From Linum tenue (lineage: Eukaryota > Streptophyta > Magnoliopsida > Malpighiales > Linaceae), in assembly GCA_946122785.1 (NCBI GenBank), contig CAMGYJ010000004.1:24502188-24566187 (forward strand): a stretch of DNA of 64,000 nt. The letters run 5' to 3'. Under the pieces are notes generated by a model that was not told the DNA's origin, did no database searches, and worked only from the letters and a program-made list of their open reading frames with translations. Made by a program: the position numbers and the translations under genes. Within the stretch, counting starts at the first letter, position 1; every line of letters starts with the position of its first letter. Below, piece after piece: positions 43,463 to 54,787 of this stretch.

Positions 43463-44815
43463 TGATGTCAAAATTGAAGTTATAATCCTACGATGCCTTA
43501 GGGTCGTATTCCACAAGGTCTTGTAATCTATTACTCATACCACACCATTTATGACACACGAAACAAGAGAGATTATTTAGGGGTCTTTATTCGAGTAACA
43601 AGCAGGAAGAGTACGGTGAATCTCAAAAGTAACGATACATTATTGTATAAGAAAGTGAATCTCTTATTTCATCATGCATACTAAGGCTAAATCATGTCAT
43701 GCATCAATGACTCATCTATAGCATCACTCTATCCCTTCCACTAAGGTCATTCTCTACCCGCGCATGCGCTCTTGCGATAAAGATTTAACTAGCTAATTTG
43801 TGCTTTCACTTCATGTCATTACCTAATTAATGAAGAACAAAAGAGTTAGGATAGCACATGATTGAATGTGGACCTCTTGAGCCATAATCAATGGTTTACA
43901 ACATCTATGATCTAATAATCAACCGATGATAATACTAGAGGTATAGATGGTTGATCATTCCCTCTATATTTGTGTAGCATCAATGGGGTATCACTAGAAG
44001 GTAATTTCTTAACAACCTAGATGATACTAAGCAGAATGCATATAGTAGCACACTATAAAATCATAAGCATCGATGATGAGCATTGAACTAAATCATCATC
44101 GAAATCATACACATATGCATTGAAGAATAAAGCATCCATGCATACATATAAGGCATCCAAAATAACAAGAATCAACACAAGCCTAATATGAAATCATAGC
44201 ATCAATACATACAATGATAAACGAGTTCACATTATCATACAATCAATTTCTAGCTAGCAAAATAGAAAAGAGGGTACCACCATCGATGATGAAAACATAT
44301 TCATAGGTGCACCCCCGTTACGAAAGCTACGCTCTTACTCGAGCAAAGTATACAAAAGTTTGTAAGTAGTTGTGCAGCCTACAAAACTAATGAGTTTAGC
44401 CCTCTATTTATAGGGGTATACTCATCCAAAAACCGCCTAAACTAACTTGGACAAGGTTTCTTTGACTTAAGGCCAAATTCATGGCCTAAAGATCTTGTTT
44501 TCGGCTTGGTCCTCTTGGCGGCTGCTAGGCGGCGGTTGTGCTAGTTGTTGGGCCACTGCGGGTTTCTGCTTCTACTTGGGCCAAGTCTTTGACTGTTGGC
44601 CTTCTCTTGGCTGTACTTGTGCTTACTAGTAGGCTTCGTTGTCATTAGACCTCGACTTTATCACGAAATCTTCATTTACTTATTTGTGGCTCCTTTGGTC
44701 CTCCAGAGTTGTCCAATGGTTGATCATAATTCTCCTAGGTCATATTGTACCTTGAAAACCATAAGAAAACATATCAAGAGGCATCAAAGAGTACAAAACA
44801 CATCCTACGTCTATT
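43463..44815 (-). mobile_element. 5' LTR of element D
   Basis: Inner end CA at 43463-43464 (TG on plus), six bases from the PBS. No ORF. The outer end could not be placed and 44815 is a guess. A second LTR of this type is not seen in the window. Confidence 0.5.
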
Positions 44816-45190
44816 AAAGAATCATTGATCAAACATTTATGATTTAGATAAGAAATACAAGAGAAGGGGAAAATGTATCAAGAATGGGAGTTATAAACAC
44901 TATAAATACAAGGGCATCATAAGGCAATGGTGAAAGGAGGGAAGGCCTAGTTCCTTGTCTAGAGGGAGAGGAATTAGAGGTTATGTGCGAGATCATGTGA
45001 GCATATCGAGGTAGGATTTTGCTCAGTGCGCACTTAAATCTCTCTATCACAATAACTGAATCAATACATTTTCTAACACTTTGTTCATGGTAACATTTTT
45101 ACTTTGGTAATTTGGTAGTAGTTTGACCATCTCCATTGCAAGGACTAAAATTCTAAAATTTCAAAAATTTAGCCTCCAAAGGTAAGATTA
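44816..45190. other. Spacer between element D and the Harbinger-like element
   Basis: AT-rich. The phrase GACCATCTCCATTGCAAGG (45124-45142) resembles the terminal phrase of many plant PIF/Harbinger elements and may be near the left end of the next element. No matching right end was found. Confidence 0.35.
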
Positions 45191-45613
45191 GAGTTCCAAA
45201 ATGCTAGAATCGACCAAAATTTGGACTAGATTTGGAACAAAAAAAAATGATGGACAAAATTGTGGTGGTCCACAACTTTCTAGCCGTTACACTTGTTGCG
45301 CGAGGGTCGTGAGCCGCACGCGCGGAATGGGGCGCGCCTCCTACCACGCGGTCGAGCCACCGCCGCCTCGTGCAACTAGTTCTTTTTTCCTGTTATGTAA
45401 AGAAAAAGCAAATTTCCATTCAGCCCCTCAAATTAACCCCGACTGCTTTTTTGACCTCCAACGACTATTTTTTCCTAAATTCTCTATAAATGGACACCAT
45501 TTCTTCACTTCAAGTTGTTTCAACCTCCATAATTTCTATCCTTCTCGTCATAAACACAATTCTTATTCTTCCCATTAAACAAAAAAACTTGTCTTCTTCT
45601 TAAACTCTTGATT

Positions 45614-46330
45614 ATGTCTCAAACTATTCGCCGTCCAAATTGGAAGGATGATGAAGATGTAGTGTTATGCAACACTTGGATTCAAATTTCGGAGGATGGC
45701 TTCGTTAGTCACTATCAATCTACGACTGAGTTTTGGAGGCGAGTTCGAGTCGTGATTTCTACTAAAGGATGGGGGATTTCACGTACCGACATAAGCTTGG
45801 GTGTTCGATAGAAGACCATCGACCATCAAAGTGGTGTATGGAATGCACCCTCGACGAGGGCAAGCGCTACACTAATGAGCGCAGAGAACCTAAGTGATGT
45901 GGCTAGTAATACTAATATTTATTATGGTGTGCTTAATCTTTCTATTATGTATGTAGTTTCTAATTATTATACAATCAAACTAATTTTCTAGGTTGAACGG
46001 GCAATTTTTTGTTGTTGCGGACACCAGAAAACAATTCAAATTGATGCCTTGTTGGAATATACTTCAAAATTGTCCTAAATATATGCAACAATTTTATGCA
46101 CCCGTGGCACCCATTCCTCCAATAGATGGATCTTCGTCACGCATGCCATCCGACGAAAGTGGCTTGACATTCAAGCAAATGCATCTCCTTTTGGTATCAA
46201 CCGTTCTAAAGCTCGGAATAAGCAAAAGAAGAAGAAAAGAGGAACTCCACATTATTCCACAGAAAGTTGGGACAATGATATGGAAATTTTAGTGGACAAT
46301 TCAAACATGCATGCAAGCAAGCTTATGCAC
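45614..46330 (+). pseudogene. PIF/Harbinger ORF1, SANT/Myb-like DNA-binding protein (decayed)
   Basis: ATG at 45614, then RRPNWKDDEDVVLCNTWIQI, FVSHYQSTTEFWRRV and KTIDHQSGVWNA. This is the SANT/Myb-like (trihelix) domain found in ORF1 of plant PIF/Harbinger transposons and in related host proteins. A TAG stop replaces the W expected before KTIDH. A likely intron (45905-45990) precedes FKLMPCWNILQNCPKYMQQF, another conserved ORF1 block, and a lysine-rich segment in a further frame. In this superfamily ORF1 helps the transposase bind ends. Called mobile because of the transposase remnant beside it. Confidence 0.75.
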
Positions 46331-46639
46331 CCGACATGTAATCTTTTACGTTTATTGTTTTAAGTGGTTTGATTTATGAGAAATGTATTGCTTTACCTAG
46401 TTTGATCTATGGTTAATGTATGTGTTCTTTCAATTATAATTTGTCATTCAGTAATGCAAGTACTTTCTTTACTAAAACAATATAACAAGAAAATGGTAAA
46501 TATAGGGAATACCCAACAAAAACATAGAGAATAGAGTAATACATCAAAGCAAATACACCAATAAAACAAATGGAATAAAACATTACTACTCTCCTCCATG
46601 TCTTGTTCAAAGATGCTCAACAAAATCATTTCTCTATTC

Positions 46640-47460
46640 GTGATGTACTGGACGATTACGAATCCTATTATGCCTTGCCATGTACTCCATTAGAGTTGGA
46701 ATGTGTGACATTTGGATTAGTCTCATATTCAGCATTCTCCACAAACGCATCTCTACTCTCGTACCGTTGATATTACACTATCATATTATGTAGAATAATA
46801 AAAATTAATATAATCTCACCAAGTGTTTGCAAATCCCATTAATGACTTACACCTCTAACAATGTCACTTCTTTGTTGTAGTATGCCAAAGAAGTTTGCAA
46901 GCACCCTCTTTTTCTAACTATTTGGATTACTATATGTCTTATCAATTACCTCATAGATGACTTTAGGAATAATTCCTTTGAATTCTTGATCTAAAAGTGG
47001 GGATACTACTAGAGAATTTATGGTATTGTTTGATTCAAGTGTCCATAAAAGGCATGCCAAATCAATGTGTCGTACAATGCTACAGTTTCGAGGATGATGG
47101 TTTGTTTCTTCTTGTGTCCAGTGTATTGGTCTACCCATGCAGTCGGCCAGTTCTACTACTCCTCGTGCATGATCAAGAAGGCTTCAAAGATCTTCCACTC
47201 TTGGTACATATAAGTAATGATGACTGTAAATGTTAGTGATGACAGAGCAAAATATCCTCAGGCAGGGGTCATCCGATATCGCTTTGTAAATGCCCTAGCA
47301 TCATAAGTTGGATCCAAATTGAAGTAATCTTGCATCAAGCACTTGTGACCGTCTTCCTTGTTACACCTCACTGATTTTCATGAGGATGAACTACGACGAG
47401 ATGTAGTTGCTTGTTGTTGTTTCATTTGAATGTCGTACATCATGAACGTCTTTGTTCGAG
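46640..47460 (-). pseudogene. PIF/Harbinger DDE transposase (decayed)
   Basis: Minus-strand pieces: KCLMQDYFNLDPTYDARAF then RYRM (the N-terminal block, usually DYF...P.Y....FRRRFRM), LIWHAFYGHLNQTI, IIPKVIYEVIDKTYSNPNS, a stop, VLANFFGILQQRSDIVRG (usually ...FGVLQ.R...VRG) and IFIILHNMIV (usually ILHNMI). The order is correct but there are many stops and large gaps, so the DDE residues cannot be assigned. Convergent with ORF1 at 45614-46330. Confidence 0.72.
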
Positions 47461-48099
47461 TCGAGCTCAAGCTGACACCCATACTCCCATTGACTACCAT
47501 CAGCTTCCCATTGTCTCCCATCATCTTCTAAACTAGAGAATCCATGGAGAAAAAGAGCTTTTGGTGGCTAGAGAGATGTATGAAAGTTGAATGAGTTTTC
47601 AAGACAGAAGACTGAATGGTGGATTTATGGAATGATCAATTTTGAGGGTTCATTTCTAGAAAAACGAAAAAGATTCATTACCCTACTATGTACTAACGAA
47701 GGAAACAACAAAACTTCTTTTCTTACCACCAAATGAGCTACCCTGTTATCCATACAACCAAAAAATACCTTAAACTTCTGAAATGGGCCACTCAAAGCTC
47801 TAATCTTCACTAAAGATGATATTCATTATTAAAATAACTCATTTAAAACACGCCTAGGAAATTTCCATTTTGGTTTGGTCACTAGGGCTGAGTTTAAGAA
47901 TACGATTGCTTCTTGATTACGTACTTTTCAATAACCTATAAGAAACTTGTGATTAAGTCTTCATGCATATTTCATCAACTGATGAGAACACTCTACTTAT
48001 GTAAATGAAGGTATGAAAATGATTAAGATGATTTGATAATTGAAATTATACGAATCAATCAGTTATAGGTTGAAAATGATTTTAGATGTGAATAGTTAG
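47461..48099. other. Harbinger flank and spacer before the CXE-like gene
   Basis: About 47461-47880 is probably the 5' leader or end region of the Harbinger remnant (it includes CAAATGAGCTACCC and GAAATGGGCCACTC phrases). 47880-48099 is AT-rich and would hold the 3' UTR of the CXE-like gene. No terminal inverted repeat was resolved. Confidence 0.4.
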
Positions 48100-49134
48100 T
48101 TAGTTTTCAATATTGAATCCCAAATTGGGAACAGAGATGAACTCTTTATACAGAGTGATGAGGGCATCATGGCGCCTGGGGTCCACAATTTCAATCCTAT
48201 GGAATCCAACATCCTCAAAGTGAGCCTCAACGTTGACCCCCATCGAAATTAACATTTGAACGAAGTCCCTCTGTCTATCCACGGTGGGGTCCATCCCGAA
48301 GCCGTTGACAAGGCAGCGAGGGAGGAACGGAATCTTGGCGAGGTGGGGCCCAGCAGACATTGGGTTGCAGTAATAGTGGTCGCGGTCCACGCCCTCCGGC
48401 AGCGCCAACTTCCAGACCAGGTCCAGCACCGGGAGTGGCACAATTGGGTCGCGGGCGAACTGAAGTTCTGACCTCGTCCTCATCTGCCCTCCAAACAACG
48501 GCTGGTTCATGATCACCCCTGCAATCCGGAGGGGACCCAGGTCCACGTCCACGGCACCAACCGCGCAGTGGAAAGCAATGTTCCCACCATTCCCGGACCC
48601 GCTGAGAAAGCATCGGGAGAAGTCACCATGCTCGCGGAGCCAGGGGTCTCCGTTTTGGTCATCTTCTGCCTGTTTCTTCACCCAAAGGAGGGCGTCTATT
48701 GCGTCGTCGTACTGGCCAGGGAGGCGGACCTCCGGTGAGAGGCGGTAATTGACGAGGATTATTATGGATGATATCGCGATTGCTGTCCGTTGGCGCTCCA
48801 AGTGGAGGGGAGGATTGTCCGCAGAGAACTGCACCCAAGAGCAACCATAGAAATAGAACACAATCGGGAGTCGTCGTGGAGGCTCTCCAGTGGTGGATTT
48901 GAGGGGAAGGTATATGCGGACGAAGGTGTTGGTGGTGGGGTTGATGATGGAGTCTTTGGAAAGGACAGGGTCGCCAGAGGAGGGGTCGGAGTTGGGGACG
49001 ACGGGAATGCTGGTTAGAAGGCGACAGACTGACCCATCTGGATTAAGGATTATGTTGAGGTGTTGGAAGGGGTTGATTGGTTTGTCGGTTGGAATGTCTT
49101 CGGCTTTGCTTTGTGAAATATCACCTTCTTTCAT
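48100..49134 (-). CDS. Carboxylesterase (CXE)-like alpha/beta-hydrolase, 344 aa, catalytic residues lost
   Basis: The first in-frame ATG is at 49134-49132; the frame upstream has only a TTG. Single exon, as is common in plant CXE genes. Layout fits plant class-I CXE proteins near CXE8: NPDGSVCRLL (31-40), IVFYFYGCSW (91-100), YRLSPEVRLPGQYDDAIDAL, FLSGSGNGGNIAFH (176-189), GVDRDHYYCNP, GMDPTVDRQRDF and EDVGFHRIEIVDP. Active relatives have HGGG for the oxyanion hole; here it is Y96-G-C-S99. The GxSxG nucleophile elbow reads G179-S-G181-N-G183, so the serine is Gly. D282 and H312 remain. Hydrolase activity is therefore unlikely; a binding role like that of GID1 receptors, or early pseudogenisation, are the alternatives. 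No stops or frameshifts. Confidence 0.85.
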   Translation of the reverse strand: MKEGDISQSKAEDIPTDKPINPFQHLNIILNPDGSVCRLLTSIPVVPNSDPSSGDPVLSKDSIINPTTNTFVRIYLPLKSTTGEPPRRLPIVFYFYGCSWVQFSADNPPLHLERQRTAIAISSIIILVNYRLSPEVRLPGQYDDAIDALLWVKKQAEDDQNGDPWLREHGDFSRCFLSGSGNGGNIAFHCAVGAVDVDLGPLRIAGVIMNQPLFGGQMRTRSELQFARDPIVPLPVLDLVWKLALPEGVDRDHYYCNPMSAGPHLAKIPFLPRCLVNGFGMDPTVDRQRDFVQMLISMGVNVEAHFEDVGFHRIEIVDPRRHDALITLYKEFISVPNLGFNIEN

Positions 49135-50810
49135 GTTTTCATACAATTTTCTTCAAAAATGATATGATCGATTTCTGGGTTTTTTTATTTCAGTTCAATT
49201 TGTCCTGTGTTTTCTATTTTTTATTCTTATTTTTGGGGTGGGTATATTCAAATGAATTAATCAGAGGTTATTTTTGGGGTGTGACGAGACTTAACAATTT
49301 CCGGAACAATAGTGGTTGACTGCACTATTTTTAACATACACATGAAAAATGCATTTGAGCGGAGAAGGACGAGAAGCTTGCCCGGAGACCAGGAGAAGAA
49401 CTGCTTACTTTTTATTATTATTTTCTCACCATGTGCATTATTTTCTACTTATTTTAATCCTTATTTAGTTACATATATCCCAAACATGAAGAACTACATC
49501 GACTCATCATCTATAGTGCATGTTTGCTTACACTTAATGTACCAAAAAGAAAAATAAAACTTTAAACCTTAAATAAACAATTTTTAACAAATATAAGCAT
49601 AATAATAATTTAGATAAATAGCCCGATATCTCCTACACTCTATGTAAATTAACAATTTTAGGCCAAACTTTCTACAAAGACAAAACTAGTATGATCTTCA
49701 TGAATAACAGGCAAATATGGTCTAATCTTAGAGCTGACAGTCAATACTAATAGTCAACCCAATTAACCATTAATGACTCAACATGAATTGATCATATCAC
49801 ATCAACGAAAACTAGTTTAATAAAGTCTTCCACTATTTTGCATTTTTGGATTTTATCCGGCCGTCGCTGTCAGCATCCGCCTCTTTAATCATCTCGTAAG
49901 CTCCTCCACTACGAGCTTGTGCCTCACCTTAGCCATCAGGTGCACTCGATTCGCCACAGCTATGTACTCGTTCTATACCGATCGACCATGAAATACGAAA
50001 AAGGGATATTTTTCCAACAGTATATGTGCAAGTGTAGTTTAAAATTAAATGACAATAGTTTTTGCAAATATTTTTAAAAATATACATTATGCAAAATAAA
50101 TAATTCATCACTTGATTTAAGTTGCATTTTATTGGGCTTACACCACATTTATATCACCAATTATATTATGTTGCGCATCTATATAGTTTGAGCAACATTG
50201 CAACAAATAATGTTGGAAAAATTGATATAATGTTATAATAACATATATTTTTTAATTAATTAATTATAAAAAATATTGATCAATTAATTAAGTATAAAAT
50301 CACCTAGTTACATATACACCTTGCATACTTACATGTTTTAACTTTTTTAGGTGTGCCTTGTTAAAAAAAATTGTAAACTAAGAACAAGCATTATTAGTAA
50401 AAAAAAAATTTACTATCAAACTTAACAAGAAAAAACAAACAAGTTAATTGTCCAACTCCAATAAAGAAAGTGTCAAGTGCCAAATCGAAAAAGTGCAGAC
50501 TCTTTAAAATGCAAATCAAAATTTAACATCCTGCCACGTAGCCCGATATATATTATGTGTCTTATATCTTCATTACATCATCTTTGATTTCTCTTTATCC
50601 ATGCCGCTATAATAATTTCTCTTATTTTAACAAATTATAACTTAAATATTTTATTGTAGAAACTTCTTTATTGTTGTAGGCTCCCCTCTTGCTTCTATTC
50701 TCCCAATCACCAATAAATATCGTAAAAGCCATTATTTCTCCTAGAAATCTTTGCCCAGCGGTGGTGCTTTTAATAAGTTGCATTGTGTTGGGATTTCTGA
50801 TATGTTGTCA
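49135..50810. other. AT-rich spacer upstream of the CXE-like gene
   Basis: Contains the promoter side of the minus-strand CXE-like gene (49135-49320), without a clear TATA box. Very AT-rich from 49560 to 50650 with no conserved frame. I see no RNA gene or named repeat. Confidence 0.5.
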
Positions 50811-50814
50811 TCAC

Positions 50815-51830
50815 CAAACAGGTATAGGGGTGATAATAGGTTTTCCGGTTATCGGAATAACCAGTGGTATCGGTATGCAGCAGAAATTTTTTTGGGGTTA
50901 GTATACTGGCTTGAACATGGTTAATAACCGGAGATTAGCCGGTTATAGCAGATATACCGATTATCTCCCCACTCCCCAACTTCTTCTCCAACTGCGACCC
51001 TTCCTACCTTTATTCTCTCCATCTTCGTTCCTCACTAACCCCAGATTCATCCACGTTCCCTCATAGATACCGAGGCCGTAATTGCCACCGCCTCGCTGAT
51101 GCGGTCATCGCTAGTTCACCATCTTCTTCCGTTTGAGACACTGCGCCAAAAACCCCATTAGATCTAGGAAGATGGGGAAACGTAGTGTCCAACGGCCCTA
51201 ATCCCCTCTAACCCTTCCCTTCTCTTAGTTTGTTCTTCTCTTTTGTCCACATTCCTGCAGATCGAGAGACGATGAGTCGACAACCACCAGAAAACTAAGA
51301 GAGAAAGAGAGAGAGAGAGAGAGCCGGTGGATAGTCGAAGGCCACTACACCCGTATCTGTTGCAAATTGCCAAGCCCCCTACAGATCTCTCATCTCTGTA
51401 GCCGATTTCGACCAGAGGAGAGGCACCTTCGGCAGCCGATTTCGAATCCCCACCGTAGATTCCCACGAGCCATAGCAACGACGACGAGGTTTCCGATGAC
51501 TTGTGATTCCTCTTTCCTAGTCGCTGGCGACGAAACATCTTGCCCCTGACTAATCTCCCAACTGGCCAGGCTCCTGAACCACCGATGTTGTCGTGTCAAG
51601 GTCCAGATCGCGCTCCCATGTCCCAAGTCCAAAGTGCATGTTCTACTTCTTCTACTTTTTGCGGTTTTCTGGTATAACCAATTTGTAACTAGTAATCGGC
51701 TATCCAGTTAACCGGTTAGAAATCGGTACCGATTGAACTTCTACTTGTCGCTTCTAGTATACCGTTAACTGGATCATCGATTACCGCTTAAACCAATAAC
51801 CTACCAAATAGCAGCCATAAATAGGTACAT
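50815..51830. mobile_element. Degenerate hAT-like element (non-autonomous)
   Basis: Left end near TATAGGGGTGATAATAGG (50821). The right end, reverse-complemented, is TATTTATGGCTGCTATTTGG. Both ends have many ACCGGTTAT/ATAACCGG subterminal motifs. The centre holds a CT/GA-rich stretch (51180-51330, with a GA repeat at 51299-51323) and no transposase. Termini are only partly similar and no target duplication was found. Confidence 0.35.
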
Positions 51831-52731
51831 ATGTTTGTTTTCACGACATAGGATACATTTATCGGACGATTGTTCCAATCTATCCAATATCGGTGATTGT
51901 TGCTTTTCTTTCTTTCATAATTTTTTTTGGTTTTATCGACTAATTATTTGTTGTATTTTTTGTTTTGATGCTATGCCAATAGCAATCAAGTCCAAGCCTC
52001 TAGCAATGTAGGGGTTACTTGATTGAATCGGTGATCAAGAATATGCTTTTTCTGATTGATGAATGATTTTTCTTGGAATTCTTATTTATTTTATGATTTC
52101 TTGTAAAAAGTAATTTTCAGAGGCAATCGTGACAATCTATCTCTTCACCAATGTTGTGTTTTTATGAGGGAAACTCTTGTAACTAAAAAAACTTATATGT
52201 GATAATATTGTTGCCACAGACAATACATATTTGTGATAACTTTGTGTGAAAAATTAGATTCACCAATGTAAACTATTTTTAAAATGCAGTTGTCACAAAT
52301 ATTATCACATATGATGAAAATATTCATAACAAAATTGTTATTTTGTAAGAAAAGCACTATAATCAAAGGTAGAATGTGATAAAATTTCTACAACTGTAAC
52401 AATATCTGTCACAAAAATCTAATTTATGAACAATAGCATCGTCATAGAAACCTCATTTTGTTTCTAGAGAATTGTTTGAAAGGTGTATCATTTGTGACTA
52501 CTTTAACTGATCACAATTGAAATATATTTGGTCGCTTTACAAACTCGTCGCAAATTTATAGTCTTCGTTACAAACAAAAGTTGTCACGATTGTTAATGAA
52601 AAAAAATCTTCATGAATAAAGCATATACATGTTGGTTATACTTGTTATTAGGTGTTGCAAAGATTGTTAGCGTTGTTGCCTAAAATTATGTTGCAGATGA
52701 TGTACACATATGCAACACTTTTTATTGGGTA
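51831..52731. other. AT-rich region with TTGTCACAA/ATTTGTGAC motifs
   Basis: From about 52120 to 52600 there are many forms of TGTCACAAAT and TTTGTGATAA in both orientations, as in the subterminal region of some CACTA elements. No TIR or coding sequence found. Confidence 0.35.
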
Positions 52732-52890
52732 AATTGCAAGTTTGGTCACTTGATTTACTAGAAAAATTCATGTTAGCCACTAGAATTACTTTATTCCATC
52801 CGTAGTCACTTAAATTAGTTCAACGATTCAAGTTTGGTCACTCTCCGTTATATTTTGCTGATATGGCAGTCAACTCTGATAGTTGACCGT
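52732..52890 (+). repeat. Interspersed repeat, inverted relative of 4796-4945
   Basis: CAAGTTTGGTCACT occurs twice within it, followed by GGCAGTCAACTCTGATAGTT. The reverse complement aligns with 4796-4945 over about 150 bp. Confidence 0.65.
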
Positions 52891-53880
52891 TAAATGAGTG
52901 ACGTGGCAAATAAAAAATAATTAAAAAATTAAAATAAATCTTTTACAACATTATCAAAATAAATTACTTTAAGTAAAACCACCTATAGGCGATATTACCA
53001 AAAAAGTTGTAAATGCGATATACAACACTTTCATCTCTTCTTCCAACACAATTCAAGGGTTGGCGAATGATATTATTCCTGTAGTGATCCTGAATAAGTG
53101 CTCCTCGTTATATGTTGACTATTTATCTTCCTGTATCTGAATATCTGTCGCACCCATCACAAAGAACATCATGAAATCGAATAAGCGTTGTTGTTCGTAT
53201 TAGCACTCTAGATAAGTGCATTGAGCTCGTTCGAGCTCATAATTAGACCCAATGATATAATCGTGGAAGCTAGTTTGATCTGCTTCAAAGATAATAGAAT
53301 TGGATAATGTATAGATAGGCAAATGGCGGAGTTAAAGATAAGAGAATTTAGAAGGAAGAATCAAAAAGTCCACAAGAGAGAATGAGATGATGTATAGAGA
53401 GGTAGATGGTGGAGGTTTGTAGCAGGGAGCGGAAGAGTATAGGACAATGGAAGACCATCAGATTATTGGTTTTTTCAAATTTATTTTGGGAATTTGAATA
53501 GATAATAAAATTTGGTTAAAATAGTTTTCGTTGAGGTGACAAATACATGATACCCAGATCAGCAACTCATATTGAGTCATTAACTGTAAAGTGGGTTGAC
53601 CATTAATATTGACTGTTAACTCACATATCGGCCCATATATTTCTTTTATTCATATAAAATAAAATTATAATCTTTATTAAAATTTCGTGCCAAAGTTGTC
53701 CATTTATTAAAATAAATACTTTGCGTAGAAAAAGCAAGTTTACCAAAGCTAAGCAATGATAACACAAGGTTGTATTTCATGGGTTTTAGTTACAGTAGTA
53801 CTCAACTTTAAATTGATTTCTAACCAATTGAAAGAGGTTCTTGAGTGTTAACCAAACTAAACTAAAGAGGAAGTAATGAC
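52891..53880. other. AT-rich spacer
   Basis: No conserved ORF. A second TTGAGTCATTAACTG...GTTGACC phrase (53570-53600) may belong to a longer form of the repeat to the left. Confidence 0.45.
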
Positions 53881-53886
53881 AACTAA

Positions 53887-54630
53887 CTAAAGGGGAAAAT
53901 ATGGGAAAAGAGATGTTTGATCTGACATGCACCTGGAACCATGGTTGGGACACTTCAAGAAGAGACCTTGGTATCTCTCACAAGCATTTCGGATAGTCTC
54001 ATCTTCCTCTTGCGCAAAATTGGTGATCTCCTTCTGCAGATTCACTATTTTAGATGGGGGATGATAGCGGGTCATTGAATTTATTGGACATGTCGATCCA
54101 TGTGGTGATCAAACCTGGAGGTCCCTTGTCCAACCACGTCTTGGCTTGTCCCTCCAGAGTGAATGGGAAATAACATAGTTGGATGGCTGCTTGAGGGACC
54201 CCATTGATCTTGATCCCATCAATCAGCTAGTGGAACTGTTGTAGGTGCTCGGGTGGGCACTCGCCTATCTTCCCATGGAAGACCACATAACCCTTCAGCA
54301 TTGTGATAATAGAAGTCTTCACCTCAAAGGTGTTAGTAGCAACTTGAGTATGTTGGATGTTTGACCTCGTATCCTCGGTCCTGGCGGTCCAGTAATACCC
54401 CAAAGTCTGCTCCTTGGGCTGAGATTGAGCTCCATTTGAATCCCCCAAACTGATTTGCAAGATCCCCCATCTATTCTGCTTCCTCGCTATCAGATCCATC
54501 AACGACAACTACCTTGTCCAAGTCCTCTTTCGTAGCCAGTCTTGATTTATTTGTTTTGAGTTGTTGACAAATCCGTTCGATTTTGTGGTCCATAGCTAGT
54601 AGTTCTCCAGAGTTGCTAAGTTTCATGCAC
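53887..54630 (-). pseudogene. Element C gag remnant (Athila-like)
   Basis: Same family as element A gag: LGYYWTARTEDTRSN, TSIITMLKGYVVFHGKIGECP, then in a shifted frame the LIDGIKINGV region, RYHPPSKIVNLQKEITNFAQ and EEDETIRNACERYQGLFLKCPNHG, where it stops. Here the codon after FAQE is Glu, not the stop seen in all element A units, showing the ancestral state. Truncated before the zinc knuckle. At least two frame breaks. Confidence 0.75.
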
Positions 54631-54640
54631 TACTTGCACA

Positions 54641-54787
54641 CATACTACAAGCACAACCCGTGAAGGAAAACAGGTGGAGAAGAAAGAATGCAGAAAATTA
54701 AATGCTAAAGTAATAGATTTTCATGCTAACTTGTCAATAAAACACAACACAAAACTACAAGTGTAATCGCAGTCCGGAAATGCTGTA
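54641..54787 (-). mobile_element. Element C leader/LTR, left part
   Basis: Aligns with 36340-36535 of element A (CATGCACTACTTGCACACA and GCACAACCCGTGAAGG phrases). Cut at 54787 by a TIR element; resumes at 56281. Confidence 0.6.

Noticed and set aside
49135..49146. CXE-like start four codons further upstream
   Set aside because: That codon is TTG, not ATG. The first in-frame ATG is 49134-49132.
48256..49162. Several plus-strand and other-frame ORFs across the CXE-like gene
   Set aside because: GC-rich coding DNA produces open antisense frames. Only the minus-strand 344-aa frame has family motifs.
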